64,000 nucleotides of DNA from Candidatus Symbiopectobacterium sp. 'North America' (GTDB lineage Bacteria > Pseudomonadota > Gammaproteobacteria > Enterobacterales > Enterobacteriaceae). Numbering within the stretch: the stretch's first letter is position 1; each line of letters begins with the position of its first letter. Of this stretch, positions 42,510-52,502 are shown piece by piece. A model generated the notes under the pieces. It was not told the DNA's origin and made no database searches. It worked only from the letters and a program-made list of their open reading frames with translations. The stretch lies in contig NZ_PEHF01000084.1 of NCBI RefSeq assembly GCF_015762685.1, positions 1 to 64,000 of the forward strand, in the 5' to 3' direction. The translations under genes and the position numbers were made by a program.

Positions 42510-42845
42510 GTTTTTTGGTGTTACTAAGACTATTCGTTAATGATAACCCGCCCCGCCAATCAACCCAGCGGCGGGACCTAAACTGAAACCTCATGAGCGA
42601 TAGTTCGAGAATCAGACAGAAAATTATCTCAATACTCAGGGGCATTTGGCAACCGAATAAAATGTCTCGCCCCGCGCCAAACAGCAAAAAGCGTATTAAT
42701 TAGGTATCTTCCGGTAAGATAATTCCGCTTCGACAGACCGCAGCGCTCAATGGGCTAACCTTGTATGCTAAATCCAGCGCAGCGTCAAACTGAGAAAGCG
42801 GAAACGGGTAAAACGTGGATCGCCGAGCACACCGTTATACGCCTC
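42510..42845. other. hofQ-aroK gap
   Basis: This 336-bp stretch lies between hofQ and aroK and should contain the aroK promoter. No gene, RNA or clear repeat was found. Confidence 0.5.
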
Positions 42846-44084
42846 TTACGACGAAGCGGCGACCAATGTCGGAGTAATAAAAATCACCAGCTCACGCCGC
42901 TTACGCTCAGTTCTTTGATGTTGAAACAGTGAACCCAGCAGCGGTAAATCCCCCAGCAGCGGCACTTTTCGTTCCCCTCGATTTTTTTGTTGTTGAAAAA
43001 TCCCACCCAACACAATCGTCTCACCATCAGACACCGTAACCTGGGTTTGAATTTCTTGTTTATCGATCGCGAGTGTTTCTCCATTGTCGCTCTGTTTAAT
43101 CACCAGCTCTGGCATGTTTTGGCTGATTTTCAGGTTGAGAATAATTTTACCCTCACGCAGCACCGTAGGTATCACTTCCATGCCCAATACCGCTTCTTTA
43201 GACTGGATGGCGGTCGCACCACTAGCGCCGCTGGATACCTGATAGGGAATTTCCGTACCCTGCTTGATGCTGGCCATCTGCTTATGTGCAGTAAAAAGAC
43301 GCGGGCTGGCGATGATTTCAACCTAGTTCTCATGCTCAAGCGCTGACAATTCTAAATCGAGCAATCTGCCACTCAAGCGCGCCAGATTGAATCCAACGCT
43401 ACCCGCTGGCGATTCCACCGGCAGGTTAACGTTAAAGTCATTCAGGCGCAGCGTTCGACTCGCTTGCGTCGGCTAGCCCATGCCCCAACTCACCCCTAAT
43501 TCCCGTAAACTTTCGCTGCTGATGGTGACGATGTGCGCGGCTAATTGTACTTGAGCAACAGGCCTATCCAGCGTGTCAATCCACGTCTGTAACAGCTGCA
43601 CTATCGCCGGGACATCGCGTACCAAGAGGGTATTGGTGCGCGTATCAGCACTCACGCTACCCTGTTCCGATAACAGCGTACTGCGCTGTGCTAGCACGCT
43701 GGCGGCAACCTCTTGCGCATCGGCGTATTGCTGGGTGAAAAGGCGATTTTCCAACACTGTCTGGCGAGTTTCTGTCGCGAGTGAAGACACCAGTAACACA
43801 TTGCCCCTGCGCTCAATTGACAGCGCGCCCTGAAGCGCAACAATGTCTAACGCCTGCTGCCAGGGAACGTGGTTCAAGCGCAGGCTCATCACGCCGTTAA
43901 CCTCAGGAGCAACCACCACATTCAACCGTTGGTGCTCAGCGAGCGCCTGCACGATTTTCTGCACTGGCGCATCGTCAAACGCTAATGAAATGGTTGGCAT
44001 CGGCTCCTTGGCAAATACAGCATGTCCTCCCAGCAAAGCACACAGTAACACCCCCACAGCACTCAGCTTCCCTGGCCTTTTCAT
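42846..44084 (-). pseudogene. hofQ: hofQ, secretin of the DNA-uptake/pilus system, two nonsense codons
   Basis: HofQ is an outer-membrane secretin homologous to ComE/PilQ, needed to use DNA as a nutrient in E. coli. It has a signal peptide (MKRPGKLSAVGVLLCALLGG), an N-domain (ISLAFDDAPVQKIVQALAEH, VVVAPEVNGVMSLRLNHVPW) and a secretin domain (VEIIASPRLFTAHKQMAS, QTQVTVSDGETIVLGGIFQQ, VPLLGDLPLLGSLF). TAG codons at 43473-43475 (after VSWGMG) and 43324-43326 (after ALEHEN) are in frame; the second fits CAG to TAG. Without them it would have 412 residues, the E. coli length. A truncated product cannot form the secretin ring. Confidence 0.9.
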
Positions 44085-44116
44085 CTTGCTTCCCTCCGTG
44101 TGCAACGCTACAAAAC

Positions 44117-44494
44117 TCAACGTATCGCGCCATGGCGCGATGACCGTGCAACAGGCAGCGTTCGCACCCAGTGCCGTGCTTGTCCTGTTGCATCCACCAC
44201 CGACTTTTCCACCAAAACACCGTGCTCGTCGATGGCGCAAATTGTCCACCCCGTGGATGCCAGCGCATCGCCCACGTTCACCATGAGCCAAGGTTCCCCT
44301 GGCGCAGAAAGCCAGCCAGACCACCCTGCGGTATCCCCAATCACACCTTCCAGCCGCCATCGCACAATTTCATCCCCATCGACTGTGTGCCTGGCGGCTG
44401 GCTGAAAAGTATCGCGCCCTGTGCGTGCAAGATCGCTGAGTGCTACCGGTGAGCACAGTGCCAGTACCAGCATCCAGCCATGAGTCGCTTTCAT
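44117..44494 (-). CDS. hofP: HofP-like DNA-utilisation protein
   Basis: This 125-residue exported protein has a signal-like N-terminus (MKATHGWMLVLALCSPVALS). It then carries RDTFQP and IVRWRLEGVIGD...WLMVNVGDALASTGWTICAID (split), matching the PilP-type pattern of HofP. PilP-like proteins link the inner-membrane assembly to the secretin. Its ATG overlaps the hofO stop (ATGA). The frame is open, but hofM, hofO and hofQ are broken, so it is probably a relic. Similarity to E. coli HofP is weak, and position carries much of the call. Confidence 0.7.
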   Translation of the reverse strand: MKATHGWMLVLALCSPVALSDLARTGRDTFQPAARHTVDGDEIVRWRLEGVIGDTAGWSGWLSAPGEPWLMVNVGDALASTGWTICAIDEHGVLVEKSVVDATGQARHWVRTLPVARSSRHGAIR

Positions 44495-45035
44495 CGTGGC
44501 GCCTCCTCACCAGAGTCAGGAACAGCAAGCTGCATTTCCAGATGCAACACCTCGTGTTGGACATCGATGGAGAGCGAGTGTATATGCAGCGGTTGCGTGG
44601 ACGCAGTGATGTGCTGAATGAGCATCAATGCACCAAAAAAGTAAGTACTTACTATCATTTTACACGGCTGTAGATGGGGATGTTCGGAGGTTGTAATGTT
44701 ATTAATGCCACATTCGATGCAGAGAGCGGCGGCAGCAAGCGCTCTGTCAGCGCCACCGTCGCGTGATGAACCGGTTTATCCGGCAAGGAATCCCACTGTT
44801 GTTGCAACGTCGCCAGTGCGGGGAAATCATCTAAACGCAGCACCAGCGCAGCGTTCGCCTCACTCGAGTGCACAATATGCTGTCGCAAGCGTTCCACGGC
44901 GGCACGTTCCGGTTGCAGCGCCGTGTAATACCCCAACGCGGCTAGCATCCCCATCACCAGACCTTGCACCAACCACTGCACCCATCGTGAGGTCGCCATA
45001 AACCTCAGCCACAGAGAGCGCACACTACTCATCAT
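44491..45035 (-). pseudogene. hofO: hofO, PilO-like DNA-utilisation protein, frameshifted
   Basis: The N-terminal piece starts MMSSVRSLWLRFMATSRW with one membrane helix (WLVQGLVMGMLAALGYYTAL) and a coiled stretch. It ends at TLQPPNIPIYSRVK near 44655. Another frame continues with YFFGALMLIQHITASTQPLH, HSLSIDVQHEVLHLEMQLAV and stops at 44491. The ending resembles the HofO C-terminus. One frameshift near 44655 explains both. The start overlaps the hofN stop, and the stop overlaps hofP. The product would be a PilO-like inner-membrane assembly protein. Confidence 0.75.
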
Positions 45036-45618
45036 GGGGCTCATCCTGCAAAGAAAGGCGCTCAACGTGCCAATCCGCCTGAAGGTGAAACGTCAACACT
45101 GGTACTTCCCCCTCAGGTGACGCCATTCTTTCCTGCCGTGTTTGCATCAGACGTACTGACGTCAGCGCTGTTTCGGCTTCGAGTCGGGAACTGAAGTGCA
45201 CGATATAGGCATACCCATGGCTTCTGCCCGTCAGATAGACTTTGCCATCCTGCACGGTGATGGCGGTAAGCCACAGCCCATCAGGCATCCACTGTGCCAG
45301 CTGCTTTAACAGCTGTTCATAACCCCGGTTATGCACTCGGGTTTTGTTTTCTGCCTGCTGCTGCGCGTGCCACTGTTGCAGGGCGGCCATCAACCGTTGT
45401 ACCTCGAGCAGTTGTTCGCTGTCAGCGAAGTGCTTTTGTTGCAACGTGCGCAGCGTTTCCTCCATCGCGCCACGTTGTTGATCAAGCCCCCCACGGCATA
45501 CCGCCAACGCGATCAACAAGCTCCCCAGGAAAAACAGCAGCCGCAGCCACCAACGGCGAGTATCTCGTACCCATCGGCGTTGACGCCATGGCAACAGATT
45601 GACGCGAAAGGCGTGCAT
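45025..45618 (-). CDS. hofN: HofN, PilN-like DNA-utilisation protein
   Basis: This 197-residue bitopic inner-membrane protein has the short N-terminal PilN motif (MHAFRVNLLPWRQRRW, with the NLLPWR core that contacts the PilM partner). A membrane helix (LLFFLGSLLIALAVCRGG) and a periplasmic coiled coil with an alpha/beta domain follow (MPDGLWLTAITVQDGKVYLTG). It is coupled to hofM by a TAATG overlap. The frame is intact, but the partners HofM and HofO are broken. Confidence 0.85.
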   Translation of the reverse strand: MHAFRVNLLPWRQRRWVRDTRRWWLRLLFFLGSLLIALAVCRGGLDQQRGAMEETLRTLQQKHFADSEQLLEVQRLMAALQQWHAQQQAENKTRVHNRGYEQLLKQLAQWMPDGLWLTAITVQDGKVYLTGRSHGYAYIVHFSSRLEAETALTSVRLMQTRQERMASPEGEVPVLTFHLQADWHVERLSLQDEPHDE

Positions 45619-46469
45619 TAATCGTCCGCCCGCAGGGCCAAACCGCCCGCCACCACAAACTGGGACGGGTTAAGCGGCAGCGGCGGATAGGCTTGATGCA
45701 AAATGTCAAACGGCGACCACGATGCCAGCGGGTGCGCAGAGAACGGGATATCCTCGCCGCATTCACCACTGTAATACGTGATTTAACCTCGCTTACCAGT
45801 GTAGTGATTACTCACACAGGTAACGATATCGCCATACTGTGTCACCACGTCTTGTGAGATAACACCAAACTATAGAGGCTGGGATAACGGCGAAACCCAC
45901 AGCCAGTGATCGGTATCAAGGCGGTGCAACAACAGGGAATCGGAAGCCACCCCCGCCAATTGGGCCATGGTGCGCAACGCGCAAGGTACAATATCCAGCA
46001 CATCCGGCGTTAGCCCGGAACGATGTAGGCAGTGTTGCCACTGCGCCACCTCCTCACGTTTGGCCACGGTGATCAGCAACGACCCCGGTGACTGGGGCTC
46101 ACTGCGATAGTCGAGCACCAATGATTCTCGACCAATGGGAAACTGGCGCGCCGCCTGATGGTCAATATACCACCTGCGCTCCGGCTCCCGCAGACGGCTG
46201 TCAGGGGCCGCCATAAGCTGCTGCAACACGCGCTGGGCCGGAAAGCCAACGCGCAGCGATATTCGGCGCGGTAGCACCCGTCGCCATTGCGTCAGGACAT
46301 CGCACAACGCGTCGGAATGCTGTAAACTTCCCTCCCTTAATGTGTCCGCAGGCAGTGGGATTTGCCACCACTGACGCAGTTGCCAGCCATGCCGGCGGCG
46401 CTGTACGGCCAGGGCACGCAGACATCCGTTTTGTATATCTAATCCGACCTGCCAATGGTGATAAACCAT
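45618..46469 (-). pseudogene. hofM: hofM, PilM-like DNA-utilisation protein, two nonsense codons
   Basis: PilM-like cytoplasmic ATPase-fold protein. It reads MVYHHWQVGLDIQNGCLRAL with QLRQWWQIPLPADTLREGSL and LRVGFPAQRVLQQLM. TAG after WVSPLSQPL (45870-45872) and TAA after HYTGKRG (45783-45785) interrupt one continuous frame ending LALRADD at 45618. Both fit Gln codons changed by C to T. The full length would be about 283 residues (259 in E. coli). It heads the hofMNOPQ operon, divergent from mrcA as in E. coli. Confidence 0.85.
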
Positions 46470-46622
46470 GTTCAATGCGACCTCTCCCTCGTCGTTGAGA
46501 AGGACACGCGTTGCTGAAAACGTGTGCTGAATAAAAGAACGTATCCACAGTGCAGGCTTACCTTTATAATAGCGGGCAATTGTTTAGAAACTGTCCACAC
46601 GCTACTGAATGGAAAATTCCCG

Positions 46623-49172
46623 GTGAAGTTCGTAAAGTATTTATTTATCCTTGCAGTGACTTGCATTCTGCTTGGAACCGCATCGATATATGGGCTATAT
46701 CGTTATATCGAGCCTCAGTTGCCCGATGTAGCAACGTTGAAAGATGTCCGTTTACAAACGCCGATGCAGGTGTTCAGCGCCGACGGTGAGCTGATTGCCC
46801 AGTTCGGCGAGAAGCGCCGCATTCCGCTGAAGTTGGGTCAGATTCCGCCTGAAATGGTCCACGCGTTTATCGCTACCGAAGACAGCCGCTTCTACGAGCA
46901 TCACGGTGTCGATCCGGTAGGGATTGTGCGCGCCGCCACTATTGCGTTGACCTCTGGGCACGCATCGCAAGGGGCGAGTACCATCACGCAGCAGTTGGCG
47001 CGTAACTTCTTTTTGAGCCCGGAACGCACGCTGATCCGTAAGATCAAAGAAGTGTTTCTGGCGATCCGCATTGAGCAGTTGCTGACCAAAGACGAGATCC
47101 TGGAGCTTTATCTCAACAAGATTTATCTCGGATATCGCGCCTACGGGGTGGGTGCTGCCGCGCACGTCTACTTTGGCCGCTCAGTTGACCAACTGACGCT
47201 GAGCCAAATGGCCACCATCGCCGGTTTACCTAAAGCACCGTCCACCTTTAACCCGCTCTACTCCTACGATCGCGCCGTGGCGCGCCGCAATGTGGTGCTG
47301 GCCCGTATGCGCGATGAAAATTATATCACGCAGGCCCAGTACGATCAGGCTCGTAATGAGAAGCTGGTGGCCGACTACCACGTACCGGAGATTGCCTTCT
47401 CCGCGTCATATCTGGCCGAAATGGTGCGTAAGGAGATGGTGAAACGCTACGGTGAAGACGCCTATAACGATGGCTATAAGGTCTACACCACCATCACCAA
47501 GAAACGTCAGCTCGCCGCAGAAGAGGCGCTGCGCAATAACGTCATGGCCTATGATATTCGCCATGGCTATCGCGGCCCGGAAAAAGTGCTGTGGAAAGTG
47601 GGTGAAAGCGCCTGGGATCAAACGCGCATTATCAATGAATTGAAAAACACGCCTAACTACGGTCCGCTAAACCCCGCAGTTATTACCCAAAGTGATGCCG
47701 ACAAAGCCACCGCGCTTATGGCCGATGGCAGCAGCGTTGTGCTACCGCTGGCCGGTATGAAATGGGCGCGTCCGTTTAAATCCGACGTACTGCAAGGTGC
47801 GATGCCACGCCGCGTCACCGATGTAGTGCAGACCGGCCAGCAGGTGTGGGTGCGTAAAGTGGGCAACGACTGGTGGCTGGGACAAGCGCCGGACGTCAAC
47901 TCCGCGGTGGTGTCCATGAACCCGACCAACGGTGCCATTGAAGCGCTGGTGGGCGGCTTTGATTTCAATCAGAGCAAGTTCAACCGCGCCACGCAGGCGC
48001 TGCGTCAGATTGGTTCCAATATCAAACCGTTCCTCTACACCGCCGCCATGGATAAGGGGCTGACGCTGGCTACTATCCTCAACGACGTGCCGATCACTCG
48101 TTGGGATGCGGGCGCTGGCTCAGACTGGAGTCCAAAGAACTCTCCGGCAACCTACGACGGTCCGATTCGCTTACGTCAAGGACTGGGTCAGTCTAAAAAC
48201 GTGGTGATGGTGCGAGCGATGCGCGCTATGGGCGTTGATTATGCGGCTGATTATCTACAGCGTTTCGGTTTCCCGCAGCAAAACATTGTGCGTACCGAAT
48301 CGCTGGCGCTGGGGGCTGCCTCCTTCACGCCGCTCCAGGTAGTCAGAGGCTATGCCGTGATGGCCAACGGGGGTTACCTGGTTGAACCTTACTTCATTTC
48401 CCGCATCAAGAATGACGCTGGTAACGCGCTTTTCAACGCAACGCCGAAAACCGTGTGCGACACCTGCAATCTGCCGCTGGTTTATGGTGAAACACCGCGC
48501 TCAGCCGTACTCTCAACGGACAGCATGGAGAACGTCGCCACTTCACAAGAGCAGCAGGGCACTGTGCCTCAACCACAGATTGATGCCGTCACGCCAACCA
48601 AAGCGCAGGTAAGTACGCTGCCGTATGCGCCGCATGTCATCAGTACGCCGTTGTCGTTTCTGATGAAGAGTGCGCTCAACAGTAACGTCTTTGGCGAACC
48701 CGGCTGGATGGGAACGGGCTGGCGTGCCGGTAAAAATTTGCAGCGCCATGACATCGGCGGCAAAACCGGCACCACCAACAGTTCCAAAGATGCCTGGTTC
48801 TCCGGCTACGGACCCAACCTTGTCACCTCGGTGTGGATTGGCTTTGATGACCATCGCCGCGATCTGGGCCGCAGCACGGTTTCTGGTGCGATTAAAGATC
48901 AGATATCGGGTTATGAGGGCGGCGCAAAGAGTGCCCAACCTGCGTGGGATGACTATATGAAAGTCGCCCTGCAAGGCGTGGCAGAGCAGCCGCTGACAAC
49001 GCCGCCGGGCGTCGTTACCGTCACCATCGATCGCTACACCGGTAAACTCTCCAGCGGCGGTAGCAACAGCCGTGCGGAATATTTTATCGATGGCACGCAA
49101 CCTACGGAGTTTGAAGTCCACGAGGCAGGCACCACCTTGATGGAAAACGGTCAGAGCGAAGAGCTGTTTTAA
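46623..49172 (+). CDS. mrcA: Penicillin-binding protein 1A (bifunctional)
   Basis: This inner-membrane peptidoglycan synthase has 849 residues. GTG at 46623 is chosen as the start because it gives VKFVKYLFILAVTCILLG, matching E. coli PBP1A; upstream in-frame ATGs give no similarity. Order is a membrane anchor, a GT51 glycosyltransferase domain (ATEDSRFYEHHGVDPVGI, GASTITQQLARNFFLS, RKIKEVFLAIRIEQ, KIYLGYRAYGVGAAA), an OB-like insert, and a transpeptidase domain with catalytic SNIKPFLY (SxxK), SKN in GQSKNVV and KTGTT. The frame is clean across 2.5 kb. Confidence 0.97.
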   Translation: MKFVKYLFILAVTCILLGTASIYGLYRYIEPQLPDVATLKDVRLQTPMQVFSADGELIAQFGEKRRIPLKLGQIPPEMVHAFIATEDSRFYEHHGVDPVGIVRAATIALTSGHASQGASTITQQLARNFFLSPERTLIRKIKEVFLAIRIEQLLTKDEILELYLNKIYLGYRAYGVGAAAHVYFGRSVDQLTLSQMATIAGLPKAPSTFNPLYSYDRAVARRNVVLARMRDENYITQAQYDQARNEKLVADYHVPEIAFSASYLAEMVRKEMVKRYGEDAYNDGYKVYTTITKKRQLAAEEALRNNVMAYDIRHGYRGPEKVLWKVGESAWDQTRIINELKNTPNYGPLNPAVITQSDADKATALMADGSSVVLPLAGMKWARPFKSDVLQGAMPRRVTDVVQTGQQVWVRKVGNDWWLGQAPDVNSAVVSMNPTNGAIEALVGGFDFNQSKFNRATQALRQIGSNIKPFLYTAAMDKGLTLATILNDVPITRWDAGAGSDWSPKNSPATYDGPIRLRQGLGQSKNVVMVRAMRAMGVDYAADYLQRFGFPQQNIVRTESLALGAASFTPLQVVRGYAVMANGGYLVEPYFISRIKNDAGNALFNATPKTVCDTCNLPLVYGETPRSAVLSTDSMENVATSQEQQGTVPQPQIDAVTPTKAQVSTLPYAPHVISTPLSFLMKSALNSNVFGEPGWMGTGWRAGKNLQRHDIGGKTGTTNSSKDAWFSGYGPNLVTSVWIGFDDHRRDLGRSTVSGAIKDQISGYEGGAKSAQPAWDDYMKVALQGVAEQPLTTPPGVVTVTIDRYTGKLSSGGSNSRAEYFIDGTQPTEFEVHEAGTTLMENGQSEELF

Positions 49173-49199
49173 CGCTTCGCCACGGACGAGCACCTTACC

Positions 49200-49283
49200 G
49201 TCATTCCCGCGCAGGCGGGAATCGCTTACAAACCAAACGGATTATTTCTGCAAGCGTTCCCCGGCCTAGGCCGGGGACGATGA
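49200..49283. repeat. Two-hairpin intergenic repeat, copy 2
   Basis: The first hairpin is ATTCCCGC-GCAG-GCGGGAAT (49203-49222), the second TCCCCGGC-CTAG-GCCGGGGA (49258-49277). The spacer of 35 nt shares AAACG and TTTCTGC with the copy at 13831-13913. The second loop holds the nudE stop codon, so the repeat encodes the end of NudE. Confidence 0.7.
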
Positions 49284-49838
49284 AGGTGTCTGTCCTGCCA
49301 ACCACTCGCGCGTTAAAAACAGCGCACTGACGTTACGCGCTTCGCGAAAATCCGGCTCCTGCAACAGGCCCAGCAAATTATCCAATGGCCAGCGCACTGG
49401 AATCAGCGGCTCAGGCTCATCCCCTTCTCGCGTCTGCGGATAAAGGTCACGCGCGACCACGATATTCATGCGGCTGGAGAAATAGGAAGGCGCCAACGTC
49501 AGCGTCGCCAACAGCGACATCTGGTGTGCGCCGAATCCCGATTCTTCCATCAATTCACGATTCGCCGCTTCAAAAACGGTTTCCCCCGGATCGATGAGCC
49601 CTTTGGGGAACCCCAATTCATACTGCTCGATACCGACGGCGTATTCGCGCACCAGCACCAGTTGATTATCGATAATCGGCACAATCATCACCGCTTCTCG
49701 CCCCGAGGGGCGCATCCGTTCATACACACGGCGCACGCCGTTGCTGAACTCAAGATCAACCGATTCCACGTTAAACAGACGCGAGGGAGCCACCGTTTCC
49801 ACGTTCAGAATTTTCGGTTTTTTCAGATTGTTATCCAT
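49266..49838 (-). CDS. nudE: NudE, ADP compounds hydrolase (Nudix)
   Basis: This 190-residue Nudix hydrolase acts on ADP-ribose, NADH and Ap3A-type compounds. The start at 49838 gives MDNNLKKPKILNVETVAPSRLF, matching the family; upstream Mets do not. The Nudix box is complete (GLIDPGETVFEAANRELMEE, then SGFG). The last residues (SSSPA) and the stop are encoded inside the intergenic repeat at 49200-49283. It is convergent with mrcA and divergent from igaA. The frame is intact. Confidence 0.94.
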   Translation of the reverse strand: MDNNLKKPKILNVETVAPSRLFNVESVDLEFSNGVRRVYERMRPSGREAVMIVPIIDNQLVLVREYAVGIEQYELGFPKGLIDPGETVFEAANRELMEESGFGAHQMSLLATLTLAPSYFSSRMNIVVARDLYPQTREGDEPEPLIPVRWPLDNLLGLLQEPDFREARNVSALFLTREWLAGQTPSSSPA

Positions 49839-50279
49839 AAATATATTCGCCCTACGAGGCATTCCTGCGACAGCAAAAAAATTGATATCCGTCAAAAAAA
49901 GGTGAGGAACCGGCACCTCTTTTTCCGTAACGGGAACGCCGCAGAATGCAAAAAAAACGTTAATTTTCTTTTTTGATGTTGCTCACATTGTGCGTTAATA
50001 AGCCATTTTACCGCAACTCTGAAAAGACTCAATTTACGCAATCGCAACAAATAACAAACATTACGGTTTTTCCCCGAAAAAAATAAAAGTCAACACATCA
50101 CAATAAATTCAGATTTTCCCCATGTTTTCTTCTGATTTCCTCTTGGTAAGATCGAAGAAATATAGGAAAAATTTATTGCGTTAATGAGTGATTCAAGCTG
50201 ATTAACAATGACATACGAATTATCACTCTCGGGATAAGTTTGCTAGTATCCGAATTATCAGCGTTGGAATGAGGATGGC
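49839..50279. promoter_or_regulatory. nudE-igaA divergent intergenic region
   Basis: A 441-bp AT-rich gap. An extended -10-like element, TG-C-TAGTAT (50241-50249), lies 30 bp before the igaA start and is a plausible promoter. An A/T-rich tract before nudE could hold the other promoter. No small RNA was recognised. Confidence 0.4.
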
Positions 50280-52415
50280 ATGAGCACAATAGTTATTCTT
50301 TTATCCCTATTGTTTGCCTGTCTTATCGTCATCGGAAGTTAGACTGGATACCGTATGCGTCGTCATTTGCCCTTTACAAAACCGTCCTTCGCCGTCATGC
50401 ACGCGCGAGAACGCACATTAACGCACGATGAGCGTGCCGCCATTGAGCGCTATTTGACACTCGCCAATCTGCAACTGTCAGCGTCCGGCACGTTGCCTGT
50501 GTTACAGCGTACTCGCCAGGATCCGCGCGTCTATGTGCTCACCCACAGCATTACGCGTTATGGCCTCACTACCAGCACGGCAAACAAATGGCGTTATTTT
50601 ATTGATACGCAAGAGATACACCTGCCTGCTGACTGGGAACAGTACATCACCGAGAACAACCATATTGAGCTGATTAGCACCCGCTCAATTCCGCTGGTCG
50701 TTGCGCTCAACGGACATTCCTTGAGTGAATGCGTTGAGCAAAGCGATCAGAGCATTTTACCGCCACCGTTAATACCTGAACGTAATGCCTCGATTCGAGA
50801 AGAGGGGAATGAACGCGCCGAGCTGGTTGCCGTTCGCAAGGAAACACGAGAAGAGTACGCCGTGCATCACGCCTCGAGCATTCGAGAATCGCTTTTGATT
50901 TCATTGGCTTTTCTGCTATTGCTTATCAGCCTGATGACGCCGTTGGTGGTGATGCCCTGGCTTGCCGCTGCCGCCGTGCTGCTGGCGGCCTGGAGCTGCT
51001 GGCAGCTGTTTCGCGCCCCCTCGGAGCGTGAACTGCAAGAGGTACATTGCCTGAATGGCACGCCACAGTGCCTCGGCCTGTTTGGCGAATCGAACCAGGA
51101 GCAGATTGGCAATATTTCGCTGGGCAATATCGATCTTATCTATCCACCCCATTGGCAGCCTTATATCGCCTACGATTTGGCGCAGAAAACCCAAGTCGAC
51201 ATCTATCTGAATCGTCAGGTCGTTCGCCAAGGCGAATTTCTCTCACTCCACGAGGAAGTCAGCCGTTTCCCCCTTCAGCGTTTTGGAAAAAACCTGATTC
51301 TCTCTGCGGGTGCGCTACTGCCCCTTATCTTGTTGCTCAGCTTCTTGCCGTTGGAATTACCGCTCAACCTGAGCATGAGCTGGCTGCACGGCGCACAGAA
51401 TATCAAAGTGGTACAGGTTGACGAATTGCAAAACGCCCACCTGAAAATCGGCGATAAGTTGGACATTCAAAGCACCGGCATGTGCGATGTGCCTGCGGGC
51501 AACCGCTATCCGGGTAACGTAAAGCCCTATGCTTTTACCCCGTTTGATTGCTCTGCCATCTACTGGAACAAGGCCGGGTCGTTACCGCTACCTGAATCGG
51601 ACGTGATCGAAAAAGCGTCGGCGCTACTGTCCGTGGTGAACGCACAGTTGCATCCCGTGACCAATGATGAAGGTAAAGTCAGCACGCAGCTCGCGTCCGC
51701 TATTCAGAAATCAGGTATGGTACTGCTCAACAATTTCTCTGATATCGTGCTGAAAACCCAGGATCTGTGTACACGTGAAGAGGATTGCACGCGGCTGAAA
51801 AATGCGCTGGTCAATCTGGGCAATGTGAAAACCTGGGATGCCTTGGTCAGACGCGCAAAATCAGGATCGCTTAAGGGGATGAACGTTCTGCTGCGCTCCG
51901 TTAATGCTGAATCGCTGGAATCGTTGGTGGTCAGCGCCACGGAGTCTTTTTTCTACCAAGAGATTAACGCGGCCACCGACTCGCTGAACAGCTCGCCACC
52001 CAGCGGCTTTCTTATCCGCAGCGACGAAGGCCGCCAACTCGTAAACTACCCGCTGCCACCCAAACCGTTTAATGAATATCATGCAACAGAGCAATGGCAA
52101 GAGTTGCAACGGCTTTCCGCCATGCTGCTGCACACCCCCTTTAGCGCCAAAGGGGTCATCACACAACTCTCCACCGATGCCAACGGAACGCAGCACATCA
52201 ATTTACGCAGCGATCCTGACGCCATCACGCTGTGGCGCTATTTCGGCAATGGGTTATTGATGCTGGTGCTCTCGGTGGTATTGGTTGCCAATCTGGTGCT
52301 GATGCTGGTAAAAATGCGCAAAAGCCAGCAGCGCGAACGTGATATCAAACAGTACTACGATGCGTGCTTTTCAACCCGACTCGCTACACCTATTTTGATG
52401 GAAGGCCGTGCCTAA
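50280..52415 (+). pseudogene. igaA: igaA (yrfF), Rcs-inhibiting inner-membrane protein, early nonsense codon
   Basis: IgaA restrains the Rcs envelope-stress phosphorelay by contacting RcsD and RcsF, and is essential in Salmonella and E. coli unless Rcs is inactive. From ATG 50280 the sequence reads MSTIVILLSLLFACLIVIGS and meets TAG at 50340-50342 (codon 21, within the first membrane helix). The same frame continues TGYRMRRHLPFTKPSFAVM and is clean for 690 codons, with helices near SLLISLAFLLLLISLMTP, ILSAGALLPLILLLSFLP and WRYFGNGLLMLVLSVVLVAN. Total length of 711 codons equals E. coli IgaA. Restart at ATG 50355 would give 686 residues lacking the first helix. Function is therefore uncertain and not certainly lost. 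Confidence 0.85.
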
Positions 52416-52502
52416 CGGATGAATGATTAGACGCGTCTAAACACGACCCGTTCCGTTGCTGACGACCGCAGAGAGCATGCCAGCGCCGCTACCGGAGTAC
52501 AG

